Below, piece after piece: positions 35,485-45,023 of a stretch of DNA of 64,000 nucleotides (the stretch's first letter is position 1; each line of letters opens with the position of its first letter). Under the pieces are notes generated by a model. That model saw only the letters and a program-made list of their open reading frames with translations, did not search any database and was not told the DNA's origin. This stretch comes from CAZJRB01 sp964547995 (GTDB taxonomy: Bacteria; Planctomycetota; Planctomycetia; Pirellulales; Thermoguttaceae). The position numbers were made by a program, and so were the translations under genes. The stretch spans positions 1-64,000 of the forward strand of contig CAZJRB010000020.1 in the NCBI GenBank assembly GCA_964547995.1, in the 5' to 3' direction.

Positions 35485-35899
35485 ACAACCCGCGCGCGTG
35501 CAACTCATCGATCTGGCCGTTGAGTGTCAGCCAATCGTAGATCACCCCGAACCAGAGCAGGCCGCCGGTGAGCAGCCAGATCAGCCCGGTGACCCACTTT
35601 CCCAGATAGAACCGGTGGATCCCCAGCACGGCGGTAACCGGGATGACCAGCAGAATCCACGCAATGGCATAGTCGTGCCGCCCGGCGCGGTAGCGGCTCT
35701 GGGCATCACGGCACATTCCGGGCATGAGAAACAGGTCGACGATCCAGCCAATCAGAAGAACCCCGGCGGTAAACAACCAAATCACTCCGGTGATCTGCCT
35801 GCCGTAGTAGAACCGGTAAGCTCCGAAGAAGCCCGCGAATCCGAAGAACCAAAGGACATAGCCCATCGGCGTAAGGTGAGTCTCATTCGGTCGAGCCAT
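35483..35899 (-). CDS. TM2 domain membrane protein with two tandem TM2 units
   Basis: A 138-residue protein. Two copies of the TM2 hairpin are visible: GYVLWFFGFAGFFGAYRFYYGRQITGVIWL near 13-42, with WIVDLFLMP, and WILLVIPVTAVLGIHRFYLGKWVTGLIWLL near 81-110, with VIYDWLTL. Each has the G-x-x-R-F-Y-x-G turn of the family. Function is unknown. ATG at 35899 follows AAAGGAG and lies inside the 3' end of the histidine kinase gene (17-base overlap), implying translational coupling. The stop codon overlaps one arm of a palindromic repeat. Confidence 0.88.
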   Translation of the reverse strand: MARPNETHLTPMGYVLWFFGFAGFFGAYRFYYGRQITGVIWLFTAGVLLIGWIVDLFLMPGMCRDAQSRYRAGRHDYAIAWILLVIPVTAVLGIHRFYLGKWVTGLIWLLTGGLLWFGVIYDWLTLNGQIDELHARGL

Positions 35900-37100
35900 G
35901 CTCTTCTCCTTTCTCAGGCGTTGGAGACAAGGTGAAACAAAAGGTGGCCCCGTGTCCGAGGCCTTCGGATTCGACCCAGATGCGCCCTCCGTGGACCTCG
36001 ACGATTCGCTTCGCCAAAGCCAACCCCACCCCGGTGCCCTTGGCTCGTGGATCGAGTTTGTTGAACAGGTCGAAGACCCTTGCATGGTATTGCGGCTCGA
36101 TACCGATGCCGTTGTCGCGGACGCAACACACAACCTGACCGTCTTTTTCTCGGGCGTCGATTTCGATGCGCGGTTCGGACTGGTCGCCCATGTATTTGGC
36201 TGCGTTTTCGACGAGGTTCTGCAATACCTCCCGCAACCGGGGACGATCTCCTCGGAGGACGGGCAAATCAGCAGCGACCTCGAGTCGGATGCCGCGTTCT
36301 GCAATTTGTCCGGCCAGCAGGGCAGCGACCTTCTGCACCAATTCTCCCAGCGGCACGTCCTCCGGCGGATTGACCATCCGCCCGATCCGCGAGAGATTGA
36401 GTACCTCGTCGAGCAACTGTTGCATCTTGTCCGTCGCATCGGTGACCCGGGCCACGTCGTCGTTCAGCCGCGCGACATCCCCTTCGGCCACGTCCCGTTG
36501 CAGGAGGTCCAGGAATCCCTTGATCGTGATGAGCGGGCTTTTCAGGTCGTGCGAGACGGTGTAGGCGAACCGCTCCAGCTCGGCATTCTTGGCTTCGAGT
36601 TCGGCAACCAGCTCCTCCCGCCGGCGCTCGGCCTGTTTGCGCCGGCTGATGTCCCGCGCAAATGCGCAGTTGTATTCCTTTCCGTCAAATTCGAAGTAGT
36701 TGACGGTAACCTCGACGGGGAAGACCCTGCCACCCTTTGTCCGGTGACGCGATTCGAAGGTAAATGCCCTGCGTTGCCGGACTTCATCCCAATGCGCCAG
36801 CCAGACCTTTTTGGGAAAATCCGGATCGACGTCGTGTACGGTCATGGAGAGGAGTTCTTCTCGTGAATATCCCAGCGAGCGGCAAGCGGCTTCATTGACA
36901 TAGGTGAACCTTGCATCGGAGCCCATCCAGAAGGTTGCATCGCCTGCGCGATCGATCGCGAATTGGGGCAGTCGCAGCGATTTTTCCGCCCGTTCGAACT
37001 CGGCCTCGGACGCCTCCAGGCTTTCGACCCGCCGGCGCATTTCTGCCAATTCCTCGATAAGCTGTTCCTTCGATTTGTCTTGGATGTCCATCAGACGCAT
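35883..37100 (-). CDS. PAS-domain sensor histidine kinase
   Basis: A 405-residue soluble kinase. An N-terminal coiled coil (about 5-42) leads to one PAS domain (about 45-155: FWMGSDARFTYVNEAACRSLGY) with a PAC tail. The phospho-accepting H-box TVSHDLKSPL has His184. The ATPase domain shows the N box (LQNLVENAAKYMG), G1 (DNGIGIEP) and G2 (GTGVGLALAKRIVEVHGG). No membrane segment is present, so the signal is probably cytoplasmic. No response regulator gene is adjacent; the 17-base overlap with the TM2 gene suggests co-expression. A start at 37091 is equally possible. Confidence 0.93.
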   Translation of the reverse strand: MRLMDIQDKSKEQLIEELAEMRRRVESLEASEAEFERAEKSLRLPQFAIDRAGDATFWMGSDARFTYVNEAACRSLGYSREELLSMTVHDVDPDFPKKVWLAHWDEVRQRRAFTFESRHRTKGGRVFPVEVTVNYFEFDGKEYNCAFARDISRRKQAERRREELVAELEAKNAELERFAYTVSHDLKSPLITIKGFLDLLQRDVAEGDVARLNDDVARVTDATDKMQQLLDEVLNLSRIGRMVNPPEDVPLGELVQKVAALLAGQIAERGIRLEVAADLPVLRGDRPRLREVLQNLVENAAKYMGDQSEPRIEIDAREKDGQVVCCVRDNGIGIEPQYHARVFDLFNKLDPRAKGTGVGLALAKRIVEVHGGRIWVESEGLGHGATFCFTLSPTPEKGEEHGSTE

Positions 37101-37167
37101 CCGGGAAAAGGCATTTTCTTCTTGAAGAACGTGGAGACACTGACACGGGCAGGCTGTTTTGTACAGG

Positions 37168-39861
37168 CTACTTTTTGGCCGACTTCTTACCCGGCTTTTT
37201 CCGTGCTTTTTTCTTGGTCTTCTTCTTGGCCGTTTTTTTCTTGGTTTTCCTCCGCCGTGTTGGACCTTTTTCCGCCTTGATTCTCAGCATGTCAACGGCC
37301 GCGTCAAACGTTACTTCCTCGACCGACGTGCCCCGCGGGAGCGCGGCGTTGGTGGCCCCGTCGGTGACATAGGGACCGTAGCGGCCATCCAAAAGCTGGA
37401 CGGGATTGCCGGTGACCGGCGAGTCCTCGAAGACCTTCAGCGGCTCGCGTTTTGCCCGGCCGCCGCGACGCTGCTTCGGCTGCGCCAACAACTCCAGCGC
37501 CCGCTCGAACGTCACGTCCAGCGGCGAAATCTCCGTCGGCAGCGAGCGGGTTTCCTCGCCGCATTTGACGTACGGCCCGTAGCGTCCGTTGTGGGCAACC
37601 ACCGGCTCACCGGTCTTCGGGTCGTTGCCCAGCGTTCGCGGGAGCGACAAGAGTCTCAGCGCCGTCTCCAGGTCGACGTTTTCGGGGTCCATCCCTTTCA
37701 GGAGCGAGGCGTTTTGCGGCTTTTCGTCGTCGTCGGTCGTGCCGCGTTGCACGTACGGACCGAAACGACCCGCTTTCAGAAAAACCGGCTTGTGCGTATC
37801 GGGACAAATCCCGATGGGTTCGTCGCCGGCAGCCGCCTTGTCGAGCATATCGAGAGCCGCATCAACCGTTACTTCATCGGGCGGTATGTGATCGGGCAGA
37901 CTCGCGCGGCGGTCGCCCTGCTCGAGAAAGGCGCCGTAGCGTCGACCGACACGGACATAGATTTCTTCACCTGCCTTGCCCCGGGCGTCCGGCTTGCCGA
38001 TCAACACCTGGCATATCGATCGGGCGTCGATCTCATCGATCTTGTTCACCAGTTGCTGCTCCAGCCCCGGATGGTTGTTGCCGAAGTAGAACGCGTTGAG
38101 ATAAGCAACGCCTTCCATTTCCCCGCGGCTGATGGCGTCGAGTTCGTCTTCCATTTCTGCGGTGAACTGGTAGTCGATCAGGTCCGGCAAGTGAAACTCC
38201 AATAAGTTGCTCACGGCAAACGCCGTCCAGGTCGGCACGAGGACGTTGCCGCGTTTCAGCTTGAAGACATAGTCGCGGGCGAGGATCGTATCGATAATCG
38301 AGGCATAAGTGCTGGGCCGGCCGATGCCCATCTCCTCCAGCGCGCGGGTGAGCAGGGCTTCGCTGTATCGGCCGGGAGGCTTGGTCGTATGGCTTTTCGG
38401 CTCCAGCCCGGCACATTTCAAGGCCTCGCCCACGGTCACCGACGGCAACACGTCGTCCTGGTCGGCCAACTCGCCCTCCGGGTCGTCGGAGCCCTCGACA
38501 TACGCCCGAAGGTAGCCGGGGAAATCGATCGTCTTCCCGCTGACCTGGAAGATCGCACCCTCAGCGTCCACCGTGATGGTAATCCGATGTCCCCGCGCGT
38601 CGGCCATCTGGCTGGCGACGGTCCGCTTCCAGATGAGATCGTATAGTTTGAACTCCTCGGCGCTGAGTTGCGGCCGCAATGTCTCCGGCAACGCGAACGG
38701 ATGCCCCGCCGGACGAATCGCTTCGTGGGCCTCCTGGGCATTCTTCACCTTCGTCACGTAAGTACGGGGCTCTCCGGGAAGGTACTCCTTGCCGAACTGC
38801 GATTCGACCAGGTCCCTTGCCGCCTGAACCGCCACGTCCGCCAGGGTGGTGGAATCGGTCCGCATGTACGTGATGTGCCCGTTCTCGTACAGGCTCTGCG
38901 CAACCTGCATCGTGCGGCGGGCGGTAAAGCCGCACTTGCGGTTCGCTTCCTGCTGGAGCGTGCTGGTGGTGAAAGGCGGGTAGGGCCTGGTGGAGTAGGG
39001 TTTGTCCTCGAGATTCGCTACCCGGCACTCGGCGCCGGAAAGCCGCTCGCACAGCAGGCCGGCCTGCCCCCGGTCGAGCAGCAACAAGTTCGGGTCCTTC
39101 ACGTGCCCGGTTGCCGGGTCGAAATCGCGGCTGTTGGGAATCCTGCGCCCGTCGGCCGAGACCAAGGTCGCGCTGAACGTCCCACCGTCGGCCTTGGCAA
39201 ACGTCCCCAGCAAATCCCAGAACGTGGCCCGGACAAATGCCATCCGCGTCCGCTCGCGTTCGACGATCAGGCGGACCGCTACGCTCTGAACCCTCCCGGC
39301 GGAGAGCCCTCCACGGACCTTTCGCCACAATAGCGGTGAAACCCCGTAGCCGTACAGCCGATCCACAATCCGGCGGACCTCCTGGGCGCGGACCAGGGCG
39401 TTGTCGATCTCTCGAGGTGCAGCCAGGGCGGCAAGAATCGCTTCCTTCGTGATCTCGTGAAACACCAACCGCCGCACCGGAACCTTAGGCTTGAGCACCT
39501 CGCAGAGATGCCAACTGATGGCCTCACCCTCACGGTCTTCATCGGTGGCAAGGTACAGCTCTTTAGCACCTTTCAGCAGCGACTTGAGCTTCTTGACCTG
39601 CTTCGACTTCTCTTTAGGGATGATGTAAACGGGCTCAAAGTCCTTTTCAACGTTCACGCCAAGATCGTACCAGGCCTCGCCCTTGTGCTCCTGGTACTTC
39701 GCGGGCATCTCCTTTCCACCCTTGGGCAGATCGCGAACGTGCCCTATGCTCGCCTCGATGGTGTAGCCCTTCCCAAGAAACTTGCCAATCGTGCGCGCCT
39801 TGGCCGGCGACTCCACGATCACCAGGGAAACAGCATTGGATCCTGTAGATTTCTTTGCCAT
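37168..39861 (-). CDS. topA: DNA topoisomerase I with four C-terminal repeats and a basic tail
   Basis: An 897-residue type IA topoisomerase that relaxes negative supercoils. The Toprim domain begins SLVIVESPAKARTIGKFLG, with the acidic DEDREGE at 107-113. The catalytic tyrosine is Y332 in ITYMRTDSTT. Instead of zinc fingers, the C-terminus has four repeats centred on GRYGPYV-type strands (RRYGAFL, GRFGPYV, GRYGPYV twice). It ends in about 35 residues of K/R/A-rich tail (KTKKKTAKKKTKKKARKK), like histone H1 tails. ATG at 39861 is chosen because the family match starts there; the frame is open 41 codons further upstream. It is divergent from the PpiD/SurA-like gene. Confidence 0.97.
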   Translation of the reverse strand: MAKKSTGSNAVSLVIVESPAKARTIGKFLGKGYTIEASIGHVRDLPKGGKEMPAKYQEHKGEAWYDLGVNVEKDFEPVYIIPKEKSKQVKKLKSLLKGAKELYLATDEDREGEAISWHLCEVLKPKVPVRRLVFHEITKEAILAALAAPREIDNALVRAQEVRRIVDRLYGYGVSPLLWRKVRGGLSAGRVQSVAVRLIVERERTRMAFVRATFWDLLGTFAKADGGTFSATLVSADGRRIPNSRDFDPATGHVKDPNLLLLDRGQAGLLCERLSGAECRVANLEDKPYSTRPYPPFTTSTLQQEANRKCGFTARRTMQVAQSLYENGHITYMRTDSTTLADVAVQAARDLVESQFGKEYLPGEPRTYVTKVKNAQEAHEAIRPAGHPFALPETLRPQLSAEEFKLYDLIWKRTVASQMADARGHRITITVDAEGAIFQVSGKTIDFPGYLRAYVEGSDDPEGELADQDDVLPSVTVGEALKCAGLEPKSHTTKPPGRYSEALLTRALEEMGIGRPSTYASIIDTILARDYVFKLKRGNVLVPTWTAFAVSNLLEFHLPDLIDYQFTAEMEDELDAISRGEMEGVAYLNAFYFGNNHPGLEQQLVNKIDEIDARSICQVLIGKPDARGKAGEEIYVRVGRRYGAFLEQGDRRASLPDHIPPDEVTVDAALDMLDKAAAGDEPIGICPDTHKPVFLKAGRFGPYVQRGTTDDDEKPQNASLLKGMDPENVDLETALRLLSLPRTLGNDPKTGEPVVAHNGRYGPYVKCGEETRSLPTEISPLDVTFERALELLAQPKQRRGGRAKREPLKVFEDSPVTGNPVQLLDGRYGPYVTDGATNAALPRGTSVEEVTFDAAVDMLRIKAEKGPTRRRKTKKKTAKKKTKKKARKKPGKKSAKK

Positions 39862-40196
39862 GTCAATATCGGCAGTCTGGGCAACCTGGAAAGGGTTTCC
39901 TTCGTCTGTCTTTGAATTGGCTACCGGTCCTCGAGCCAATTTCTGAAACGTTACGATGTCTCGCGCGGCCTGGAATTGTAGCAACCCCTTTCATTTACAC
40001 AATGTGCGTTTTTCCCGTCCAAGGTCCCGGGGCTACGAGGTGCGCAATGCGGTTTGGGATTGCACGTGCTCCCATTCCGCCTAAAATTATAGGTTTGCGA
40101 CCACGCGGAAGCGCCAAACACTATTACTAACAGACCGGCCTGCTCGTCAAGCCGAGCTTGGACCCGAATTCCCCCGCTGAAGAAGGGTGCGCATCC
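39862..40196. other. divergent topA / chaperone control region
   Basis: These 335 bases lie between two divergent start codons and must hold both promoters. For the plus-strand gene, TTGCAC at 40060-40065, a 16-base spacer and TAAAAT at 40082-40087 form a fair sigma-70-like match, about 110 bases before the start codon. I see no clear topA promoter, no RNA gene and no long repeat. Confidence 0.35.
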
Positions 40197-42635
40197 ATGG
40201 CCAACCCGTTTCGCACATTCCGGAAGCACCAGAAATGGCTGCTCGCCACGTTGGGTATCGGGGCGATGATCGCCTTTTGTGTCCCGATGGCCGTGTTCCA
40301 AGGCTCCGGAGGCCCATCCAGAGCCAACCCGGTTGTCGTGAGAACGCAAAAACACGGTAACCTCAAGGAACGAGAACTCGCGATGATGTGCGAGCGGCGG
40401 AACCAGATGATCCGGTTCCTCAACAGGGTGCAGCGCGCTGCCATCGACAACGAGGGCAACCCGATGGCCGCCCAGCAGTTCCTCGACGCTATCGGGCCCG
40501 CTACCGAATACGCCGTGGTCAACACGTGGCTCTTCGCCAAGGAGGCCAAGAGCCAAGGTATGGTGGTTAGCGACCGCACCGTCAATGAGTTCCTCAAAAA
40601 GCTGACCGACAACAGCGTCAATACTCCCGAGTTGAAGACGATTCTGAGAAACATGGGGCTCAGCGAGCCGGGGCTGTTTGACTTGTTGAAGTACGAATTG
40701 TCGGCGTTGCGGTTGCAGCAGATGATCCAGCCGAGTTTGCCTGCGACGCTCCCGCGCGGACTGTGGGGTTCGGCCACGCGGGTTCCTTTGCTTCATTTCC
40801 AACCGAAAGGCGCCCCCCCCGGCCAACGCTGGGATTACCTCACGCGACTAGCCCGTCAGGCAACCATCGAGGTCGCCCCGGTCAAGGTCGAGGATTTTGT
40901 CGATGAGGTTCCCGACCCTGGTGACGAAACGCTGCGGGAATTCTTCGAGCGGCACAAAGAGAATTTTGCCAGGCCCGACTCGCCCGAGCCGGGGTTCCAC
41001 GAGCCGCACAAGATCGCCGTCCAGTACTTCAAGGCCAACGCCAAGGAGTTTCAATCCCGCGAGTTTGTTCCGGACGACGAGGTCTACGAAACCTACGAGC
41101 AGTACAAGGATTTCTTCGATCGCCTGCCTGCTGCCGCCATTGCCCCGCCCGCCGGGGAAGGGAAATCGAAAGACGCAGGCGATAAACCCGCTGCGACGGG
41201 CTTGCAAGAGAAGACAACCCCGTCCGACGGCGCCCCCACGGCCGAAAAGACCGGTGTCGAGCCGAAAAACGACAACACAACTCCCAAGCCCGAAAAGCCG
41301 AAGCCGGAAGACAGCGAGACGAAAGAGGAATCGTCCGACGTTCCTCAACCGGAACAGCCCGACCGATCGTCTTCCGCCACGCCGCTCTCACCGTTCGGGT
41401 TCGCTTCCTACTTGCAGGAAAACGGTTCGGAAGAAGAAGCCGGCGAGAAGAAGGATGAAGCCGGCGAGGGAAAAATCGGCGAAGAGAAGACGGCCAAAGA
41501 GCCGACGCTTCCATCCGGGCCTGCCAACTCGAAGAAAACCGATCAGCCTAAGGAGGAAAAGAACGCCGGCGATGGTGACGAGAAACCGGATGCCGCGCCC
41601 GAGGAGCCGGCAGCCGGGCCACCCAAGCCGTCTGAGTCGAAGCCGCCCCGGGCAGCCAAGCCCAAGACTCGCGAAGAGATCCTTGCCGGCGGGATCGGCG
41701 ACTTCATTCGCGTGCAGTTGGCCCCCAAGAAAATGGAGGACGTCTTCAACGTCTTGGAAGAAAAGATGCAGAAATACCGCAAGTTGCGGAACCGGTACGA
41801 GATCGACCAAGAGAAGAGCAAAAACGCCAAACCGCCCGAAAAACTCGATTTCGAGGCCCTGGCAGAAGAACATCCCGGCATATCCGCTCACCAAACTCCG
41901 CTCATCTCAGCCCTGGAATCGCTCAAGTACGATATTGCCCACTCGTTCCTCGAGGGCAGCCAGCGGCATCCGTTCTGGGTCGACGCTTATATCGAGAACC
42001 GGCAGCTCTACCTCCCGGAAAGGTCGGTCGATCGGACCGGCAACCAATACCTCTTCTGGAAAAACGACGACCTTGAAGCGAAAGTCCCGGAATTCGAGGA
42101 CGTCCGCGAGAGCGTCTTGCGCGCCTGGAAAACGGTGGAAGCCAGGCAACCGGCCATGGACAAGGCCAACCAGCTTGCCGAGAAGGCCCGAAAAGCAGGC
42201 GGCCCGCTGGCCAAGGCCCTGGCGGGCGAGAAGCTCGGCGGGAAACCGATAGCCGTCACGGAAGCCGGTCCCTTCAGTTGGATGACGGTGGATCGGTATG
42301 CGGAAATGGTGGGCCGCACTCCGCTGCCCGAGATCAGCAAAGTAGAGGGAGTTCCGATGGCGGGCAACGATTTTATGAAGACTGTTTTCGAAATGAAACC
42401 GGGCGACGTCGGCGCCGCCATGAACCTGCCCAAGAACACCGCGTACGTCATTCGCGTCCGGGAGGTCAACCCCTCGGACAATGTCCTTTGGGTATCGTTC
42501 GAACTCGACAAGTACGGCAAGTACAGCAACGTGGCTGACCGGGACATACGCGGTATGATCAACACCTACCGCGAAGAATTCGCGAGGGAAGCCGGACTGG
42601 AGTGGGAACGCCAGCCCGACCAACGCCGCCGCTAA
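40197..42635 (+). CDS. membrane-anchored PpiD/SurA-like periplasmic protein
   Basis: An 812-residue protein. A basic N-terminus (ANPFRTFRKHQKW) and one membrane helix (LLATLGIGAMIAFCVPMAVF) are followed by a SurA/PpiD-type helical chaperone region (VNTWLFAKEAKSQGMVVSD, DRTVNEFLKKLTD). It then has a long, charged, low-complexity stretch (about 310-500; K, E, P, S) and a second helical part ending in GDVGAAMNLPKNTAYVIRV, which resembles parvulin-domain strands. A role in folding exported proteins is inferred; a complete parvulin active site is not evident. ATG at 40197 follows AAGGG. The low-complexity insertion is unusual for the family. Confidence 0.68.
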   Translation: MANPFRTFRKHQKWLLATLGIGAMIAFCVPMAVFQGSGGPSRANPVVVRTQKHGNLKERELAMMCERRNQMIRFLNRVQRAAIDNEGNPMAAQQFLDAIGPATEYAVVNTWLFAKEAKSQGMVVSDRTVNEFLKKLTDNSVNTPELKTILRNMGLSEPGLFDLLKYELSALRLQQMIQPSLPATLPRGLWGSATRVPLLHFQPKGAPPGQRWDYLTRLARQATIEVAPVKVEDFVDEVPDPGDETLREFFERHKENFARPDSPEPGFHEPHKIAVQYFKANAKEFQSREFVPDDEVYETYEQYKDFFDRLPAAAIAPPAGEGKSKDAGDKPAATGLQEKTTPSDGAPTAEKTGVEPKNDNTTPKPEKPKPEDSETKEESSDVPQPEQPDRSSSATPLSPFGFASYLQENGSEEEAGEKKDEAGEGKIGEEKTAKEPTLPSGPANSKKTDQPKEEKNAGDGDEKPDAAPEEPAAGPPKPSESKPPRAAKPKTREEILAGGIGDFIRVQLAPKKMEDVFNVLEEKMQKYRKLRNRYEIDQEKSKNAKPPEKLDFEALAEEHPGISAHQTPLISALESLKYDIAHSFLEGSQRHPFWVDAYIENRQLYLPERSVDRTGNQYLFWKNDDLEAKVPEFEDVRESVLRAWKTVEARQPAMDKANQLAEKARKAGGPLAKALAGEKLGGKPIAVTEAGPFSWMTVDRYAEMVGRTPLPEISKVEGVPMAGNDFMKTVFEMKPGDVGAAMNLPKNTAYVIRVREVNPSDNVLWVSFELDKYGKYSNVADRDIRGMINTYREEFAREAGLEWERQPDQRRR

Positions 42636-42696
42636 TCCATGCTATCCCTAGAGATGTGCCGCTGCTGCCCGTAAGGCGAGCAGTGTGGGCAGGCGA

Positions 42697-43305
42697 TCAC
42701 GACCGCTTTCTCTTCGCAGTCTTTTTCTTCGCAATTTTCTTGGCCGTCTTCTTCTTGGCCGTCTTACGCCGCGCGGCGGCCGGTCTCCCGGGAACCTCCC
42801 GCTGCCGGTACGCTTTCTTGATCTTCTCGCAATAGTGAGACGCCCGGAACAAACCGAGAATCGCCAAGATGCCGCAGAGAGTAATGACAAACGTTGCCGT
42901 CTCGAAACTTTTTGCAAGTGCGATGACGACCAGGAGTACCAGCGCCATGGCCCCGTTGCGGCATATCTCCTCGACGACAACAAGACGCTCGAAGTCGCGG
43001 CGTCCGTCTTCGCTGAATCTCCCGAGCACATCGAGCCTTTCCTCGACTTGCTCTTCCGCATGCTCCCCGTTCATGATCGGCCGCCACGGCAGCAGGAGTT
43101 CCGAGATCGCCTGTATCGCAAATCCGGCCAGCCACGCCACCCCCGCCAGAAAGATCCAAACCACAAGCGGAATCGTCTCGGCGGCTTGCCCACAGACGCC
43201 ATGGCAACACGCCCCGACTACGATTCCGCCGGGCACCATCTTTCCCAGAAAGTCCCGCAGCAGGAATCGTCTGTAGAAACACTCAAACAACTTATTCCAA
43301 TCCAT
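42697..43305 (-). CDS. membrane protein with histone-like lysine/alanine tail
   Basis: A 202-residue protein. Helices are visible at about 24-42 (PGGIVVGACCHGVCG), 46-66 (IPLVVWIFLAGVAWLAGFAI), and two further ones (GAMALVLLVVIALAK; FVITLCGILAILGLF). The last 30 residues are RRKTAKKKTAKKIAKKKT-like, strongly resembling the AK-repeat tails of histone H1-like proteins and the tail of TopA encoded about 3 kb away. This suggests binding to nucleic acid at the membrane, which is inference. ATG at 43305 follows AAGGAAGG. I know no named family. Confidence 0.7.
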   Translation of the reverse strand: MDWNKLFECFYRRFLLRDFLGKMVPGGIVVGACCHGVCGQAAETIPLVVWIFLAGVAWLAGFAIQAISELLLPWRPIMNGEHAEEQVEERLDVLGRFSEDGRRDFERLVVVEEICRNGAMALVLLVVIALAKSFETATFVITLCGILAILGLFRASHYCEKIKKAYRQREVPGRPAAARRKTAKKKTAKKIAKKKTAKRKRS

Positions 43306-43495
43306 CTTTCTTACCTTCCTTTCACGCTGAAGTCGTCCAGAAAAAAGAGGTGCAATATGAACAGTCAATTGTAGTCTATTCTACTTACTTCCATCAGGTT
43401 TCCTATTCCCCCTGACACATAAAATCATCGCGTTTTGTGTTGGAAGCCACTCGTTTGATGGGACGCTATGCCCCAGGACAGGGGGGCCTCGGCGC

Positions 43496-43583
43496 CGTTT
43501 AGCGGGCGGGGCTTGCCCGCCGATGCCATGGTGTCACCGATTGGTATCCAGTCGCAACGGCGGGCAAGCCCGCCCGCTAAACG
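43496..43583. repeat. GCGGGC hairpin pair
   Basis: Arms at 43496-43522 and 43558-43583 match except for one extra G. Each is CGTTTAGC followed by a hairpin (GGCGGGC-TT-GCCCGCC). It lies in the 300-base gap 43306-43605, just past the end of queD, and could terminate transcription from either side. Nothing else is recognised in this gap. Confidence 0.8.
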
Positions 43584-43605
43584 CTGCATAGTGCCATTGG
43601 GTAGC

Positions 43606-44094
43606 CTACTCGTCAGATATTTCGCACCCGGCCGAGAAGCCCCTGCCTTCGTCGAGTTCCATGCACACCCGAAGCTGCTGCTCGCCGAACTGCGAAACGA
43701 AACGGTCGAGCAGTTGTCGACCCAGATACTGCGCCAACAGTTCGGTCGTTGTGTTGGGGATGGGCAGCAACAGGCAATCGGATGCCGGGAAGACCGATCG
43801 ACGGTCGCCGACCGTGACTTCCACCTCGCCGGCATCGCTCCGGACGCGGATCATCGGATTGCCCGTCGGCAGCAGCACCCGATGGTCCATCTCTTTTGCC
43901 AGGGCAAGCATCGCATCGTGCAAGGCGGCGAAATCGACCACGTAGCCGTGCTTGCCCAGCGGTCCGGAAACCTCGGCCGTCATGCGATAGTCGTGTCCGT
44001 GCAGGGGTTCGCACGTATGGTCGTCCAGGCTGATGAAATGGGCGGCGCTGAAGACCAGGTCGTCGTTGGCGGCGCGGACGTAGAATTGTTCCAT
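43606..44094 (-). CDS. queD: 6-carboxytetrahydropterin synthase family protein
   Basis: A 162-residue member of the 6-pyruvoyl-tetrahydropterin synthase superfamily. The zinc-binding histidines appear in FSAAHF (His19) and LHGHDY (His32, His34). The catalytic Cys28 precedes HGH by three residues (CEPLHGH), as in QueD, which converts dihydroneopterin triphosphate to 6-carboxy-tetrahydropterin for queuosine and 7-deazapurine synthesis. A C-terminal MELDEGRGF includes the conserved glutamate. queC and queE are not adjacent. The gene starts 12 bases after the end of the upstream hydrolase gene, so it probably shares its transcript. Confidence 0.88.
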   Translation of the reverse strand: MEQFYVRAANDDLVFSAAHFISLDDHTCEPLHGHDYRMTAEVSGPLGKHGYVVDFAALHDAMLALAKEMDHRVLLPTGNPMIRVRSDAGEVEVTVGDRRSVFPASDCLLLPIPNTTTELLAQYLGRQLLDRFVSQFGEQQLRVCMELDEGRGFSAGCEISDE

Positions 44095-44106
44095 GGCAAC
44101 TCCATT

Positions 44107-45021
44107 CTACGGATTTGCGGCCCCCGGACCAGTGGTCACGGGATTGGCTTCGAGGAAGTCCCTCAGCAGCGGGACAATCCGTTCGTGGGCATCCTCGACG
44201 ACGTAGTGCCCCGCGTCGTCGAGGCGGTGGACCTCTGCCTCCGGGAAGAACTCGATGAAGCGATCGAGAAACGCGGGCGTGAAACACCAATCCTTCATCC
44301 CCCAAATCAGGCAGATCGGATGCCCGCGGAACTGCTCGAGCCCTTGTTCGATCCGTGTGAGGGTTTTGTAGCTGGGATGCCGCGGCGAGAGCGGGATGTC
44401 GAGCACAAACCGGTGGATGGCCGTCCGGTGGCCCCACGAATCGTACGGCGCCAAAAAGCCGGCGCGGACGTCGGGCGTTATCCGCTCGGGTTGGTTCACG
44501 GCCATCCGGAGCGCCGCCCGGGCAAAGAGGTTCAGACCTTGCACGCCGAGTCGCCCCAGAACGGGCACGCGGCAGATGCGGATCCGCAAGGGACATCGCT
44601 TCGAACGGAACGCCGCCGTATTGAACAGCACAAATCGCGAGAACCGTTGCGGCGCGGCCGCGGCGGCCCCCATACCGACGGCCCCGCCCCAATCGTGGGC
44701 CAACAGCGTAATCTGCCTAAGGTCAAGTTCCTCGATCAATCGCCCCAGGTCGTCCACCCGCTGGGCCAGGCGGTAGGAGTATTCCTTCACAGACGGTTTG
44801 TCCGAGAGCCCGCAGCCGATATGGTCCGGCACGATCAGCCGGTACCCGTCCCGCAATGCGGTCACGATCTCCCGCCAGTAGAACGACCAGGTGGGGTTGC
44901 CGTGGACCAGCAGCAGAACGGGACCAGTTCCCTCGTCGAGATAATGGTATTGGAGGCCCCAAAGATCAAGCGTGCGCGACCGGAACGGATAGAGCGAGCG
45001 CCAATCATCAACTTCAGACAT
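44107..45021 (-). CDS. alpha/beta hydrolase, haloalkane-dehalogenase-like
   Basis: A 304-residue alpha/beta-hydrolase. The oxyanion-loop HGNPTWSFYW lies at 40-49. The nucleophile elbow reads AHDWGGAVG, with Asp110 followed by Trp111, the aspartate/tryptophan pair typical of haloalkane dehalogenases, not the serine of esterases. The catalytic histidine is probably in DDAGHYVVEDA near residue 275. Dehalogenase activity is plausible from these residues but the natural substrate is unknown. ATG at 45021 starts the family match; the frame is open 121 codons upstream but only through the next gene. It begins just inside the stop region of the VanZ-like gene, indicating coupling, and is followed by queD. 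Confidence 0.85.
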   Translation of the reverse strand: MSEVDDWRSLYPFRSRTLDLWGLQYHYLDEGTGPVLLLVHGNPTWSFYWREIVTALRDGYRLIVPDHIGCGLSDKPSVKEYSYRLAQRVDDLGRLIEELDLRQITLLAHDWGGAVGMGAAAAAPQRFSRFVLFNTAAFRSKRCPLRIRICRVPVLGRLGVQGLNLFARAALRMAVNQPERITPDVRAGFLAPYDSWGHRTAIHRFVLDIPLSPRHPSYKTLTRIEQGLEQFRGHPICLIWGMKDWCFTPAFLDRFIEFFPEAEVHRLDDAGHYVVEDAHERIVPLLRDFLEANPVTTGPGAANP

Positions 45022-45023
45022 GG

